A DNA stretch of 64,000 nt from Trematomus loennbergii (GCA_012861695.1 JAAOOA010000026.1:13635432-13699431), one strand, 5' to 3'; counted from the first letter of the stretch, positions 23,701 to 32,892 are shown. Made by a program: numbers and translations. The notes: generated by a model from the letters alone, not told the origin.

Positions 23701-26700
23701 TTAATTTCTCTAATGTACAACGCAAAACATTTCCCAAATTGGAATCAATAAAGTACTTCTTATCTTATGTAAATATTCATTTCAAGTCAGCATATAATGA
23801 AATCACTAAATAAAAATTGTGGTCAAACCAACAGTAAATTGAAACTTGCCACTCACGACTTTCCCATCTCCCCCCTCAGGAAGAGGCTGGTGTGGAGGCG
23901 TCGGGCCCCGGCTCACAGAGCATGGACCGGCTGGTGGAGCTCCTCAACAGCATGAGGAGCAACAGCAGCGGGGTGGAGCAGCAGCTGGCCTCCTTCATGG
24001 AGGAGGCGCAGAATTCGGCGCGGTGCGAGGAGACCCTGGCTCAGGTGGTCAACACCCTCTACTCCAAAGCCGTGTCGGACAGGAGCTTCGCCGCCACAGC
24101 CGCCAAGCTCTGTGACAAGATGGCGCTGTTCATGGTGGAGGGGACCAAGTTCAGATCTCTGCTGCTCAACATGCTGCAGGTGAGAGGGAGGGAATGGGTT
24201 AGCTGCTCAAGCCTTTCTGTTAGATATTTCAGAATAACTTACTCATTCATTTCATGGACCTGACTTGATTTTCTTCAATGATCACCCATAACTAATTTAG
24301 CTTGATTTAGTCGATGCAATTTTCTTTGAAGTAGTTATTAAACTAGCTTAGTTACCTTTCACAAAGATGCAGTTTGACAAAGATAGCTGTACGATAAAAA
24401 AGACGCTATAACAAATGAGTTTAATGGTATTTGTCTATGAGTAATTAAAAGCCCAACATACAGATTGTTGTGTCTTTTAGACGTACTCCCATCCATTTTT
24501 CAGTAAGTCTGCCATAGTCTTGTTCAGTAGCCTCATATCCGCTTAGTTTTATGAGGAAGCACTTTCAGGTGGAAGCCAACTGTGTGTGTGATGTTGTAAA
24601 TGTCAGTGGGCAAAGTTTCTAATCTAAACACCCAGGGGAGAGAGACAGCCCCCCCCCATCCCTTCACCCTCCGCCCTTCCACCCTTTCACTCAACTGCAC
24701 AGTTCCAGTCTTGCACCCATGATGAAAACATCCTCTCAGCCGTTATATATTTCCATGCCTCCCCCCCCCCCCCCCCTCGTCCCTCATGAGCTCTCTATTA
24801 CCGCGCTCCCCCGTCTTATCGCCTCCCCTCACCCGGAACGACACGGGCCAGTGCCTCTCTTCTTCTCCCTGCACACTTCCACTCTCTCTCTTTCTTAACA
24901 TTCTCCTCCTTTTCGCCCCTTCCTCTGTCACGAGTCAGACGAAAGCTGCCAGAGTGGTAGACGCTGTAAAAGTAGGCAAGACGAACACGCTGTTTTCAGA
25001 AGACATCCGAGGTCTAAATGTTAACCCACCTGCTGCCTTTACCCTTCTTTCACTCCTACTCCTGTTTCATTTCCAGCAGATGCTCTTTTTGACTGCTATC
25101 CCACACTCTTGTTTTTTCTCCTTCCCTCAGTTTTTCCATTTCTTTAGATGTAGTGATATTTTCCCTGACCCAGCAGTAGTAAATCCCACCGTAATTATTT
25201 TACCCTCTTTCTCTGCTTTATTATTTCCCCCCTTTTTCACAGCTCTGTGGTCAGATACTCTTAGTTTATTTCTCACTTTAATTCCCACTTCCCAGGCAGC
25301 CTGGACCCCCTCCTGGTCTTTGACATTTTGGCTTTTTGCTTTTAAACATTTTAAATGTCATAAGTGGGTTCATGAAGGCCATAATTAATGATGTTGCTCC
25401 CAGAGCCCTGGATCTCAATTTGGGGGCAATTAGTCTGGCTCTATAAAAAGTGTTTGAAAGAAAGGCATCAGGGATGATGCTTTCATTAAACATGGTCTGT
25501 TGCCTATGAAATATCCTATTTATGTAAAGCTGAGCAGAGCATTTGGCCTTTTTTTGTTCCTGATGCTTCTGTCACCTTCATCATTGTTTCGTTTGTTGGT
25601 CCATTCAAGGACACATATTCTGTGTATGTCTGTGTACAAACAGACCTTCGGCGGGGTTGTACGAGTATGTGAGAGTACAAGCCGCCAGTTTCTCTAGTGC
25701 ACTTCAGTACGGGCAGTACACTCTGGAAAAGCAGAGTGAGTTCCTCTGAGTGAATACAGTTTCAGTTTAACCTGCCGTATAACATCTTTAAAAGTGCGCA
25801 TTAGGCATTAACCCATATTAGCCCCAACACTTTTACAGCACTGACACAGTTCACTACCCTTCACTTTCAAACCAAATTAACATATTCTCCTCTACTCCTG
25901 GCAGAAAATGAAATTCATGGATTTGTTTAATGTGTTTTTCAACCGCTTTTTGGCTTTAAGTACTTCAAGCTGCGAGGTTAATATGTGTGCCACCTACAAA
26001 AACCCCCATCAGGGAGATAGCAAAGATGTTAATGGTGATTATCACCACTGCTGATGAATTTAAGGGACACTTAAATATCCACCTACCTACGGCCTACTTC
26101 TACAACTACTACACAAGCTGCATAGCCTGTAGAGTTTCACTGTATTTTCAAACTTTATATCCATCTGTCTTTTTCTTTCTCCTCAGAGGGACTTTGCCCG
26201 TCGAGAGGAGCTCCAGCAGTCGGATGTGGAGAGGTGGTTAGGCTTCATCACCTTCTTGTGTGAGGTGTTTGGCACCATGAGGAGCAGCTCTGCGGACCCT
26301 TTCAGAGTGCTGGTGTGTCCCATCTACACCTGCCTACGAGAGGTCTGTATCCAGATCTGTCATTTATTACAAATATGTTTATTTACCAATAATCAACTCA
26401 TCTGCTGGTTCCAGTAAGAGGAACGTTTCCAGCCGTGTCTGTTTATCTTGTCTGTTGCGATCGGAAAATGTAGCAAGTTTCCTGTTTTTGGCCAGACCCT
26501 GTCTAGACTCGATACACCACTGCGGGGTTTGGTAAGTGGTTTAAACAGTCAGGACATCATCACTTCCAAAAAAGAGCTTGACACAAGGTCCATTTCTCAT
26601 CAGCTGCTCGTGTTCTCTTAGACACACTCCTTTGGTGACCATGGAAACCAAATGGGGAGCCACAGCAGACGCGGTGAGATACAGAAGTGGTTAAAGGCAG

Positions 26701-29700
26701 ATGGGATATTGAAAGGGGAAGCGAGTGAGGATGGGGGGGAGGGAGAAAGAGAAGAGGTAAGAGGAAGCTGAGAAGCCTGTGGTCAGGTTGACAGTTACTG
26801 CGGAGGAAGTTCACTGACAGCACGACAGGTAGCAGAGCGAGGAGAAGGAGAGGGGAGATGGCAGGGGCTGGGAGAGAAAACCTTTTTAATGTGGAGTTTT
26901 GTGGAGAGAGAAGAGATAATGGCAGGTTTTCAGACACGTGCAAGGTAGCTTCACCGCCCACGGTCCACACCTCTGCCCGTCTGGCGCGCAACACACACCC
27001 AGCGTCTCGCTAACAAACAATCAACACACAACCAATGCCATCCACACCCTGTCTGAGCGTATGCCCAGAATAATCATTATCTCAGCTTGTTAGAGGACTT
27101 ACAGTGTAACACACCTCCGTATTCCAGCGTCACACCTATGTGGCAAAATTATTTCTAATAACATCTCCATGTCCTTGGGCCATTGTTACCCATTTCTAGC
27201 CGTCTGTTTTTTGTCTCTCTCTGTCGTAACATGTAGATGTCAGATTCTGTTACAAGCTATGTGCCATAATGTGTGTGTGTTTGCATATGAGAGTACTCAT
27301 GTGTGTGTATGTGTGTGTGGCGGTGCATTTTGCAGCAGCTGTCCTCTGTAGTTATAGTCTGCAGAACAGGGTTAGGTAACAGCTAAGGTGTGTAAGAAGT
27401 GTTTAAAGTGTACATGACAGCTGTTCATATAGATGGGGCAGGTCAGCGAGCGGTGATCCGAGCCATTCAACACTCACAGGCCAAAGTGTTTTTTATATGC
27501 GCACAATCCACATAGATGCACTAAGTAAGATAATCCTTGACTAAAGTGTCAAAGCAAACATGTCAATTATAGACTTTAGATACACCTACACTGGCGTAGA
27601 TATTTACCCAGACCATTGTGGTAAAGTATGTAGTAAGGCAAGATGAAAGATTACAGCTTCTTTTTATGATACTGCACCTTGTCAAAATGACTAAAGGAGT
27701 AATCCAACATTCCTTTATTAAGGGGAACAGACCTGAACAGCCGAATAGTCATGGCAAATCAGAAGGCAGGTAGCAGGGCGCTCACATTAGCATAAAAAAC
27801 GATGTTCCTGAAGCATGTGGCACAGTGGTTTGCAGGTGCACACTGCAGAAAGCATGCACATACTGTCTGCTGGTGACCACAGGGCTATTTATATTGTTTC
27901 TTGGTATCCTTCTTTAAAGTCAGCTTGGGCCCCTCACGGTTTCGACTATTAACTTCAAATGTTTCAATCATTCTTCAAATAAACTGTCAAAACTGAGCAT
28001 CATGTTATTGTAAGTGTTTTAGTTTGTAGTGTTTTCTTTGTCGAGCAGTTGGTGAAGTACATAAATAGGGTGATGTGTAATGTTACTAAGGGAAGTTTCT
28101 CCTTCTGATGCTTCTGTTGCTATGCAACTATTGGAAGTGCAGTTAAAGTTGAAGTACTCATAATTCTAACTTTGCGCGCTCTGCGTGTCATTAGTACTCT
28201 GATGAAACATGTTTTTCTCTCAGCACTCGTCCATCATTTACTTTTCTTTTAGCCAGCATATGATGACAGCTTTCAAAATATACATGAGTGAATTCAAGGA
28301 CAGATGAAGCTTTCGCTGAATATTTAAATAAATATGAATGTTGTTCTAGCTGACTTCACTGAGTCATTCAAGTTGTTGTTGGATTAATATTTTCCATTCT
28401 GTGCTACAAGATGATCACGGCTGTCCTAGTTCTTCTAGCTTTTCATCTTCCAGATAAAATATGTTTTGAATGAAAATACTGTAAATGGAAATCACACAGA
28501 CTCCCAGCGCTTCCCCTTGCAGAGTTTTTGTGTCTCTGTGATGTAACTAACCAGAGATCTGTCTGCTTCAGCTTCAGCACAGAGACTTTGTGCTTCAAGT
28601 AGTCTCTCAGAGAAGTTGTTTTCCTGCAGCTGTTCCTCTTCTACTTAAAAAAAACGAGAAGAAGGAAAAGAGAGCTACCTCAATGGCTAGGAGAACCGAT
28701 TATAGATGAGTATAGATTAGTCCATTTTAAACGTGTTGAGTAAAAACGTCACACTGGGCTCCCTGGAGAACTCATTATGAGCCCATCCTGCGTGTCACAC
28801 GGCTCTCCTGCTCTGGGAAAGACGAGACTGTAGTTCCCACATCAAACAGCCATACTGTCACCACGCCATGCAACTGCCGGGCCTGAATTATAGGTGGAAT
28901 ACCATTAAGCTTACAGCGGGGAAATAAAAGCCAGCTCGCATTAAGTTTGGATTGAAGTATCAGATGGGCTATCCTTGTTTCTTTTTATAGTTACAAAGAA
29001 TCAGAAACTATTTCCATGTCTTTTGTTTTCATATCTGTTTTGCTCTCAAAGCATGCATATCATCAAAGTTAAGTAAAATGGTCAAATCAGAAACTATTGG
29101 ATGAGTTATTTGTCTGTATCAATCAAGCTTGTAGTTTAAGTACATTTAAAGAACATTTGTGCATGCATAGTCATTGTTACATTGTGATTGTTATACATAA
29201 TTATGAAAAATATTGATTAGAGCCACTTCAAATCACCTTGTAATGACAGACTGCTTCTAAACAAGTTCTCTTTCACTAGTCTTCCCATAACTGTGCCTGC
29301 ATGTATACTTCATTTAGCTCATTGTGCAGCAGTTCTACTCATTAAAGGTTTATTTAGATATCAAAACAGCAACACAAAAAACATCCCCTCCCTTCCTCCC
29401 TGTTACTTCCTTTCCCTCCTTCAGGATAATCAAAGTAGCACTTTGTGAAACCGACTGGTAGAGGAGTAAAACAAGGAGTATTCTGTATGTAATCTGGCAC
29501 TAGATGTGCACAGCTTCCGTTCTCCACGTCTATAGGAGGCTCTCTGTGGGTCTGTCTCCCTTTGTGGCCATCGCCCCCTGCATTGTTTGAAAGTGCCAGT
29601 TATATGCCCATCTGTGCATGGGGCCAGTGGAGGGGGTGGAAAGCCAGCTAGCATGTTTACCAGCTTCACAGTTTGTTTTTGGCTGCTCTGTAGTGTGCAC

Positions 29701-30554
29701 GCGGATATACAGTGTGCACAGAGCCAGCCTTGATGTCTGACGGTTAGCTAGCTTGCCAGGATGAAAGCCTGGTGTGTTGTCTTCCAAGATTTTAAATGTT
29801 AATGTAGAAAAATATTTACAATTAGGATTAGGTCTTCTTTTTTCCTTCTCTTGTGACTGATGAAACACACACACACACACACACACTTGCATTTGCTTAA
29901 TCTCCTACTGTGGCCTACATCCAAATATATACACATTTTTATAAATCTGCCTTGTTGCTGTGCGGCTCTTTGCTTCGCAGTGTTCCAGTATATTCAAATA
30001 TGATCTGCTCTTGTCCCTTATAGCTATTGGAGTCCATGATGTGAAGGAAGATGCAGTGCTGTGCTGTTCAATGGAGGTATGGTTAAACACACACACACAC
30101 ACACACATAGGTAATACTCGTGTTTTTGTTTCAAGCAAAAGGCTGATTTGAATTTAAGTGCCAGGCAAGAAATGAAATGCAGTAAAACATCTGAACAAAT
30201 GTATGTGGAAAAAAAAAAGATCCAGGCGATATTGAAACACATAAAACCCATGTTTCATTTTAATTTTCCTTTAATGTCCAGTACATGCTGGAGAGGTCCA
30301 CAGTATGCACAATCTCAAACCCATATCTTTGATATTCCATGGTCGTCTCCCGAGGGTTATGAATAATAAAGTAGTGTAGGTGAATTTAAGTAGAACTATG
30401 GATTTAATCAGACTTGGGTCGTTGGAGAAGAACCGAAATCTCTCAGCAGCAGTGATAAGAAAACAATAAAAAGAGGCGAAACAACAGAAAGAGCAAAGAT
30501 AGGTGGCTAACAATTCCCAGATGCTCACAAACACATTCCTCGCAGTTTTGATGA

Positions 30555-30587
<33 letters not shown>

Positions 30588-30951
30588 CATGTCCACAGGG
30601 TGTGTGAACTCTCCTGTCTGACTGCATCTACAGTAACAAGGTGCCAGACGTTGTGTTTTGCTCTCTGTAAGCGACACACACACACTTCCTCTGACCCCCT
30701 CCCTCCTCTCCTCGTCTCTCCACCAGCTCCAGAGTATGGGGCGCCTCCTGGAGGAGCAGCTCCCTGAGATGATGACGGAGCTCCTCGCCGCCGTCAGGGA
30801 CAAGATGCTGAGCCCGGGCGAGTCGCCGCTGACCCGCTCTCTCCTCATGGAGGTCATCGAGCTGCACGCGCACCACTGGAACCCCCTGGAGGCCCTCACC
30901 ACCCAATACTACAACCGCACCATCCAGAAGCTCACCACCTCCACTGCCTAG
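2666..30951 (+). CDS. ctif: CTIF, CBP80/20-dependent translation initiation factor (5'-truncated, ten exons placed)
   Basis: CTIF joins the nuclear cap-binding complex (CBP80/CBP20) on newly exported mRNA and recruits eIF3 through its MIF4G domain, so it acts in the pioneer round of translation and in nonsense-mediated decay. It works in the cytoplasm and around the nucleus. The identification rests on successive exon translations that match vertebrate CTIF in order: LGTDIWAANT, WDVQPEKLDF, LFRRRRNDRR, HHGYSQNRRWH, LLQSSKERLRRRLK, AAKLCDKMALFMVEGTKFRS, WLGFITFLCEVFGTMRSS, VKEDAVLCCSME and the C-terminal QYYNRTIQKLT. Exons are 2666-2788, 3007-3080, 4156-4259, 4405-4483, 15733(or 15755)-15807, 22182-22800, 23880-24179, 26187-26342, 30024-30076 and 30727-30951. 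The start codon and N-terminal exons lie upstream of the window. Two exons have frame problems, described in their own entries. The family comparison is from memory, not from an alignment. Confidence 0.95.
3007..3080 (+). CDS. ctif: CTIF exon B: LGTDIWAANT motif
   Basis: This is a 74-nt exon running from phase 0 to phase 2, flanked by GGACAG and GTAGGT. It translates as NGNREGSLDILGTDIWAANT followed by MDSRG. The motif SLD(I/M)LGTDIWAANT is diagnostic of the conserved N-terminal half of CTIF, the part that contacts CBP80. The two leftover bases GG join the C that opens the next exon to give a glycine. Confidence 0.93.
4156..4259 (+). CDS. ctif: CTIF exon C: WDVQPEKLDF motif
   Basis: This is a 104-nt exon between a TGTTGTAG acceptor and a GTAAGA donor. 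It encodes GAGWDVQPEKLDFSHFHRKH and then the conserved PHIDRE block. It enters in phase 2 (GG|C) and leaves one base (G). Mammalian CTIF has the same WDLQPEKLDF and PHIDREG blocks, so both the identification and the exon limits are secure. The single leftover base does not fit the conserved frame of the next exon if that exon begins at its strongest acceptor. Confidence 0.93.
4405..4483 (+). CDS. ctif: CTIF exon D: NDIE motif, frame conflict with neighbours
   Basis: The strongest acceptor (TCTCTCTTCCAG) ends at 4404 and the donor GTAAGT starts at 4484. The conserved frame inside reads MNKNKFEEDDGIDMNDIERF, collinear with the KGKLEDGDGI..NDIE segment of mammalian CTIF. With this acceptor, however, exon C supplies one base and the exon reads G|GA TGA, a stop, so the conserved frame is one base off. 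The frame also ends in phase 0, while the following exon as normally bounded expects phase 2. Downstream acceptors ending in AG at 4430 and at 15754 would restore a continuous frame and drop about eight residues at each junction. The alternative is single-base indels in this copy or assembly. Confidence 0.75.
4680..4970 (-). promoter_or_regulatory. Cluster of three CTCF-like motifs
   Basis: The + strand shows TGACCCCTGGTGGCG (4680-4694), TGACACCTGCTGGTC (4901-4915) and TGACCCCTGGTGGT (4957-4970). Their reverse complements (CCACCAGGGG, CCAGCAGGTG) resemble the core of the vertebrate CTCF site, all three in the same orientation. The 15-bp similarity between copies could also come from a dispersed repeat. 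Function is inference. Confidence 0.25.
7705..8150. mobile_element. MITE-like repeat with degenerate inverted ends
   Basis: The left end (AACACTTTGGGAATAACTC through GCCAAGAGTTAG) and the reverse complement of the right end (ACATTTCGGGCAATAATATT through TGAGAGTTAG) are alignable inverted repeats of about 45 bases. The interior includes the stretch around GTTTCCCGTCTTTAGGCTAAG and GTAGCTTCGTATTTACAGAC, which I recognise as a dispersed teleost repeat. There is no coding content of its own. It lies within the 11-kb CTIF intron. Confidence 0.55.
10324..10807. repeat. Dispersed teleost repeat, class unknown
   Basis: The element opens with AAATCAAGTTTTATTTATATAG and contains GAGGGATCCCTCTCCCAGGA followed by CGGACAGACGTGCAATAGAT. 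I recognise these motifs from a family scattered through many fish genomes. The element ends near the AATAATCGGTTCTGTAGC segment. It has no coding capacity. Boundaries are approximate. Confidence 0.5.
15260..15539 (-). mobile_element. tRNA-derived SINE, minus orientation
   Basis: Read on the minus strand, the element starts GGGCGACTGTGGCTGCGAGG and carries a pol III B box GGGTTCGATCCC (15477-15488 on +). It is followed by a body with TGTATCCTTGGGCAAGATAC and a tail region with AAAGCGCTATATAAGTAC. The A-box side resembles a tRNA D-arm (GTGGCTGCGAGGG). This architecture and sequence are those of a widespread teleost SINE. It ends less than 200 bases upstream of CTIF exon E. Confidence 0.65.
15733..15807 (+). 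CDS. ctif: CTIF exon E: basic LFRRRRNDRR segment
   Basis: This short exon encodes NEAEIAQTKKLFRRRRNDRR and leaves CG, completed to Arg by the next exon. Mammalian CTIF has EIAHTKKLFRRRRNDRRRQQRP at this place, so identity is certain. The acceptor is uncertain. ACAG ends at 15732, giving a 75-nt exon that needs two bases from upstream and whose length keeps the family spacing. Alternatively ATGAG ends at 15754 after a pyrimidine-rich stretch, giving a 53-nt exon in phase 0 that fits exon D's conserved frame. The donor is GTAATG. The exon sits alone between introns of about 11.2 and 6.4 kb. Confidence 0.9.
20521..20526 (-). terminator. Possible poly(A) signal after the minus-strand open frame
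   Basis: TTTATT on + is AATAAA on the minus strand, about 55 bases downstream of the stop codon at 20580. The spacing would suit a short 3' UTR if the open frame is a real terminal exon. It could be chance in AT-rich sequence. Confidence 0.25.
20580..20984 (-). CDS. Unidentified open frame, possible terminal exon or retrocopy
   Basis: This minus-strand frame is open for 134 codons from just after an in-frame TAG (20985-20987) to a TGA at 20580-20582. That is long for this AT-rich intron. The predicted protein is rich in Leu, Lys, Glu and aromatic residues and looks helical. It includes VLKEVEQICMDRLNNFWEKE, YWILSCLLKLYNGTSK and VYVMCAKYLDTIHSEL, with about five cysteines. The only ATG in the first half is within ICMDR, so an upstream exon is more likely than an intact single-exon gene; a TTTCAG at the 5' edge could be an acceptor. 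An AATAAA lies about 55 bases past the stop (20521-20526 on +). I do not recognise the family. It could be a gene antisense within CTIF, a decayed retrocopy or part of a transposon. Confidence 0.3.
   Translation of the reverse strand, partial: FQTTITPCERELCVTIPLVLQRNTTENELTYEQPLNDYFFVLKEVEQICMDRLNNFWEKETRQRYWILSCLLKLYNGTSKVLKRIFKKWYKTLVDELSPNENDLSDQQPVYVMCAKYLDTIHSELLISCHQHTE
22182..22800 (+). CDS. ctif: CTIF exon F: large linker exon with poly-Gly and Gln-rich expansion
   Basis: This 619-nt exon (acceptor TCTCAATCCAG, donor GTACGG) completes RR|R and encodes 206 further codons. In order it holds QQRPQGGG, then about 20 residues that are nearly all Gly with three Val, and a Gln-rich stretch with LIQQQSPQ and QNQQQQN. 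After these come a conserved HHGYSQNRRWH block, a Pro/Ser/Glu-rich acidic region, and the basic conserved segment RPKIDLLQSSKERLRRRLKD. Mammalian CTIF has the same order, but the Gly and Gln runs are much shorter there. The DNA of the Gly run is a GGA-type purine repeat (about 22199-22260), so its length may vary between alleles. The region is probably disordered and links the cap-complex-binding half to the MIF4G domain. Confidence 0.95.
22801..23879 (+). other. CTIF intron of about 1.1 kb
   Basis: This intron has donor GTACGG and acceptor CCCCCTCAG. Its second half carries the LINE-like 3' tail described separately. The first half is ordinary intron with short CA runs. Confidence 0.7.
23510..23766 (+). 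mobile_element. LINE 3'-tail remnant
   Basis: An AT-rich stretch ends in GGAATCAATAAAGTACTTCT followed by TATCTTAT. This is the typical 3' terminus of teleost L2/Rex-type LINEs, which end in a GGATCAATAAAG-type sequence followed by a short repeat. No reverse-transcriptase coding remains. The 5' limit is a guess. The same terminus appears in the opposite direction at 36666-36690. Confidence 0.45.
23880..24179 (+). CDS. ctif: CTIF exon G: start of MIF4G domain
   Basis: This exon is exactly 300 nt (100 codons, phase 0/0), from acceptor TCCCCCCTCAG to donor GTGAGA. After a variable acidic leader (EEAGVEASGPGSQS) it enters the MIF4G helical-repeat domain with MDRLVELLNSMRSNSS, FMEEAQNSARCEE, KAVSDRSFAATAAKLCDKMA and FMVEGTKFRSLLLNMLQ. 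These match CTIF rather than the related eIF4G, PAIP1 or SLIP1 MIF4G domains. The domain binds eIF3 in the family. Base composition is GC-rich at third codon positions, unlike the AT-rich introns around it. Confidence 0.96.
24180..26186 (+). other. CTIF intron of about 2 kb
   Basis: It contains a run of 16 C (24761-24776) within pyrimidine-rich sequence that produces long spurious open frames. It also has a unique-looking stretch at about 25360-25500 containing TAATTA and CAATTA sites. No exon is visible. Confidence 0.7.
26187..26342 (+). CDS. ctif: CTIF exon H: MIF4G domain, middle
   Basis: This is a 156-nt exon (52 codons, phase 0/0) with acceptor TTTCTTTCTCCTCAG. It encodes RDFARREELQQSDVERWLGF, ITFLCEVFGTMRSS and FRVLVCPIYTCLRE, the core of the CTIF MIF4G fold. 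The donor chosen, GAG|GTCTGT, is weak, but it matches the exon limit expected from the family (..CLRE). A second GT five bases downstream (T|GTATCC) would add one codon plus one base. It is a poorer donor match, but it would put the following exon in frame. Confidence 0.95.
26343..30023 (+). other. CTIF intron of about 3.7 kb
   Basis: Mostly AT-rich, unremarkable sequence with short CA runs (for example 29865-29886) and a unique-looking stretch around 28850-28990. The start depends on which of two donors (26343 or 26347) is used. No exon or named repeat is seen. Confidence 0.65.
30024..30076 (+). CDS. ctif: CTIF exon I: 53 nt, one base short (apparent frameshift in MIF4G)
   Basis: Acceptor CCCTTATAG and donor GTATGG bound 53 nt whose second part reads DVKEDAVLCCSME, identical to the family block. 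The family exon encodes 18 residues (54 nt), beginning L-L-Q-S-Q-D-V. Here the first four codons read CTA TTG GAG TCC (L-L-E-S), and then only AT remains before GAT GTG. One base is missing near 30036-30038. As written, the frame from the previous exon meets TGA at the seventh codon. Possible explanations are an assembly deletion in a CC(C) run, a real frameshift, or use of the alternative donor at 26347 in the previous intron. Confidence 0.9.
30727..30951 (+). CDS. ctif: CTIF last exon: MIF4G C-terminus and stop codon
   Basis: The exon opens after CTCTCCACCAG and reads LQSMGRLLEEQLPEMMTELL. It continues through a SPLTRSLLMEVIELHAHHWN block to QYYNRTIQKLTTSTA and the stop TAG at 30949-30951 (75 codons including stop). 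Mammalian CTIF ends QYYNRTIQKLTA, so the protein terminus is conserved and complete, with three or four extra residues. Third positions are strongly GC-rich. The exon begins in phase 0, matching the GAG that ends exon I, so only exon I's length breaks the frame. Confidence 0.97.
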   Translation, partial: LQSMGRLLEEQLPEMMTELLAAVRDKMLSPGESPLTRSLLMEVIELHAHHWNPLEALTTQYYNRTIQKLTTSTA

Positions 30952-31062
30952 GTGCCAGAGAGGAGACCCCCCCCCCCCTCCGTTGCCCCGGAAACATTTT
31001 CCAGTTGAGCATCAATGTGCTCTTCCACTTTTACCAAAACATAGGAATTTAACAACACTCTA

Positions 31063-31068
31063 AATAAA
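31063..31068 (+). terminator. Candidate proximal poly(A) signal of CTIF
   Basis: AATAAA occurs 112 bases after the CTIF stop codon, followed by T-rich sequence (GTTTTTTTGTACATTTC, about 31081-31097) that could act as the downstream element. The placement is typical, but no transcript data are available. A second AATAAA at 33528 could serve instead. Confidence 0.35.
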
Positions 31069-31824
31069 TACATGCTTTACGTTTTTTTGTACATTTCACT
31101 AATTTCTCCAAGATGGGTGACCACTACCACAAAAACACAAACAGACTAATCACTAAACAGGACCCCTGATCCATCAAGGCAACACTACATGTGGCGTTCA
31201 AACAATGAAAAGTGTATTTGACACAACAGCAGCGTATATGTGGCCAGTAGGGGCCACACAGGGCTGGCCACTGAGGGATATCGAGGGGGGGGGGCGAGAC
31301 AACAGAGGGGTCACACAGGGGAGAGGAGGAGGGCAGCAGCAGCGTGCCCGTAGGGAATAGAGAGATTCGTACCCAAAGATGAATGGAGGAGGAGGGGGGG
31401 GTCAGGGTAGTCCGTGTCAGTCTCTTCATTGTGCTCATTTCCCCACCGCCCTCCCCCTTCCCTCTGTCTCCTTCTCTCCCCCCCCCCCTCCCCCTCCTCT
31501 GTCTCTCCCTCAGCCCCTGGGGTCTGTGTGGCTGATAAAAGAGAGAGAGAGAGGAGGAGCAGGCGGCAGGGAGCAGACACGGTGCTGTCTGTCTGGGACC
31601 GGGTCAAAGGGTCTCTCTGTGGAGCTCCCCAGCTCCCACAGCTCCTCCCCCCCTTTGTCTCCCCCAGCCCCAACCCCCCCCCCCAGCAGGAAGCCTTTCT
31701 GTGGGGGTGAGACAGCGGGCCTGCTGGGCCTGGCTGGGCGGAGGATAAGGATCAGGCTGGCTGGAGCTGGGTGGCAGATGGCTGCTTGAGCCCATGTGAG
31801 ACGACACACCCCTCTGGCACCCTG

Positions 31825-31899
31825 CCCCCCCCCCCCCCCCCCCCCCAGCTCGGCCCGGTGTCGCCAATAGAAGCAGTAGATATATTGGGGGGGGGGGGG
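31825..31899. repeat. C22 and G13 homopolymers, potential hairpin
   Basis: A run of 22 C (31825-31846) is followed 40 bases later by a run of 13 G (31887-31899). If transcribed in the CTIF 3' UTR they could pair. Both lengths are error-prone in sequencing. Confidence 0.8.
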
Positions 31900-32860
31900 C
31901 ATTAGAAAAGCATTAAAACAAAACACTGCTGTCTGATATTTCTTTTGTTTGGTCCTACAGAGAATGGCCTCTCCCACTCTGTGTAGCCGTGCATGTACAT
32001 GCTTTGTTCACCACATCTTTGATATTGTTGTTATATTATTTTTTTAATCCTTTAGTGTTTTTGTAAAGTCTTGTTTTTACGATGAAATGTATGTATGAGA
32101 TAGTAGCGGTAGGCCTTATTGCACAGATTTGATTTGTTTGCACTGTTTTGCTTTTTCATTCAAAAAGAGGCAAAAGTTTGAATTGGGATCAGTGCGCATG
32201 GATTCATGAGATCTCAGTAGAGACCAATGGGTTCAGCATAGTGAGGGATTTTAGTATGTTTTAATGGACTAGTGGCCTTGTCGTGTATCCATCTTTATAG
32301 GAGCTCTCGTGTTCAGCAGAGGGCATGCTGAGGAAAAAGAATGTTGGACTTATATAAACTGTTATGTTGCTGAAGAACAAATCAGTTGAAGAGAAAAAAA
32401 ATGATGTCCAAACACTAAAAAGAGCATGGCACAAAGAGAAGTGAAATGCTTCTTTCAAAAAAGATTCTCCTACTCAAGCCATTCTTTGCAGTGGACATTT
32501 TGCAAGTGTTTAACATTGACTGTATTTGCTTTGATTTCCAGGAAAATGACTATTAACATGTGTATCTGAAGATGACATTGAGGAAAAGAAGAAATGTTGT
32601 ATGACCTCATTAGCTAGTCTTATGTGACCCTTATTCCAGCTACTGTGTGAATTATGATATCGACGTACCAAGCCAATCATGTACCATTTGTAAATGGGCT
32701 TTATATATAATCTGCTTACAGTATATTTACAAGTATTTAAAACCATTGGGATCGAGGAGGACAGTGCAACCGAGATGTGACACACAGGAAGACTGGTTGT
32801 GTGGCTAGAGTTTGGCTTTTCCATGCATTTGTTTCAGGAAATAGCTTTGTTTTGGGAGTC

Positions 32861-32892
<32 letters not shown>

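Noticed and set aside
24786..25388. 200-codon + strand open frame
   Set aside because: It runs through pyrimidine-rich intron sequence; the Ser/Leu/Phe-rich product is typical of C/T tracts and not of a gene.
31311..31977. Several 90-155-codon open frames on both strands
   Set aside because: They arise from G/C homopolymers and pyrimidine-rich tracts in the presumed CTIF 3' UTR.
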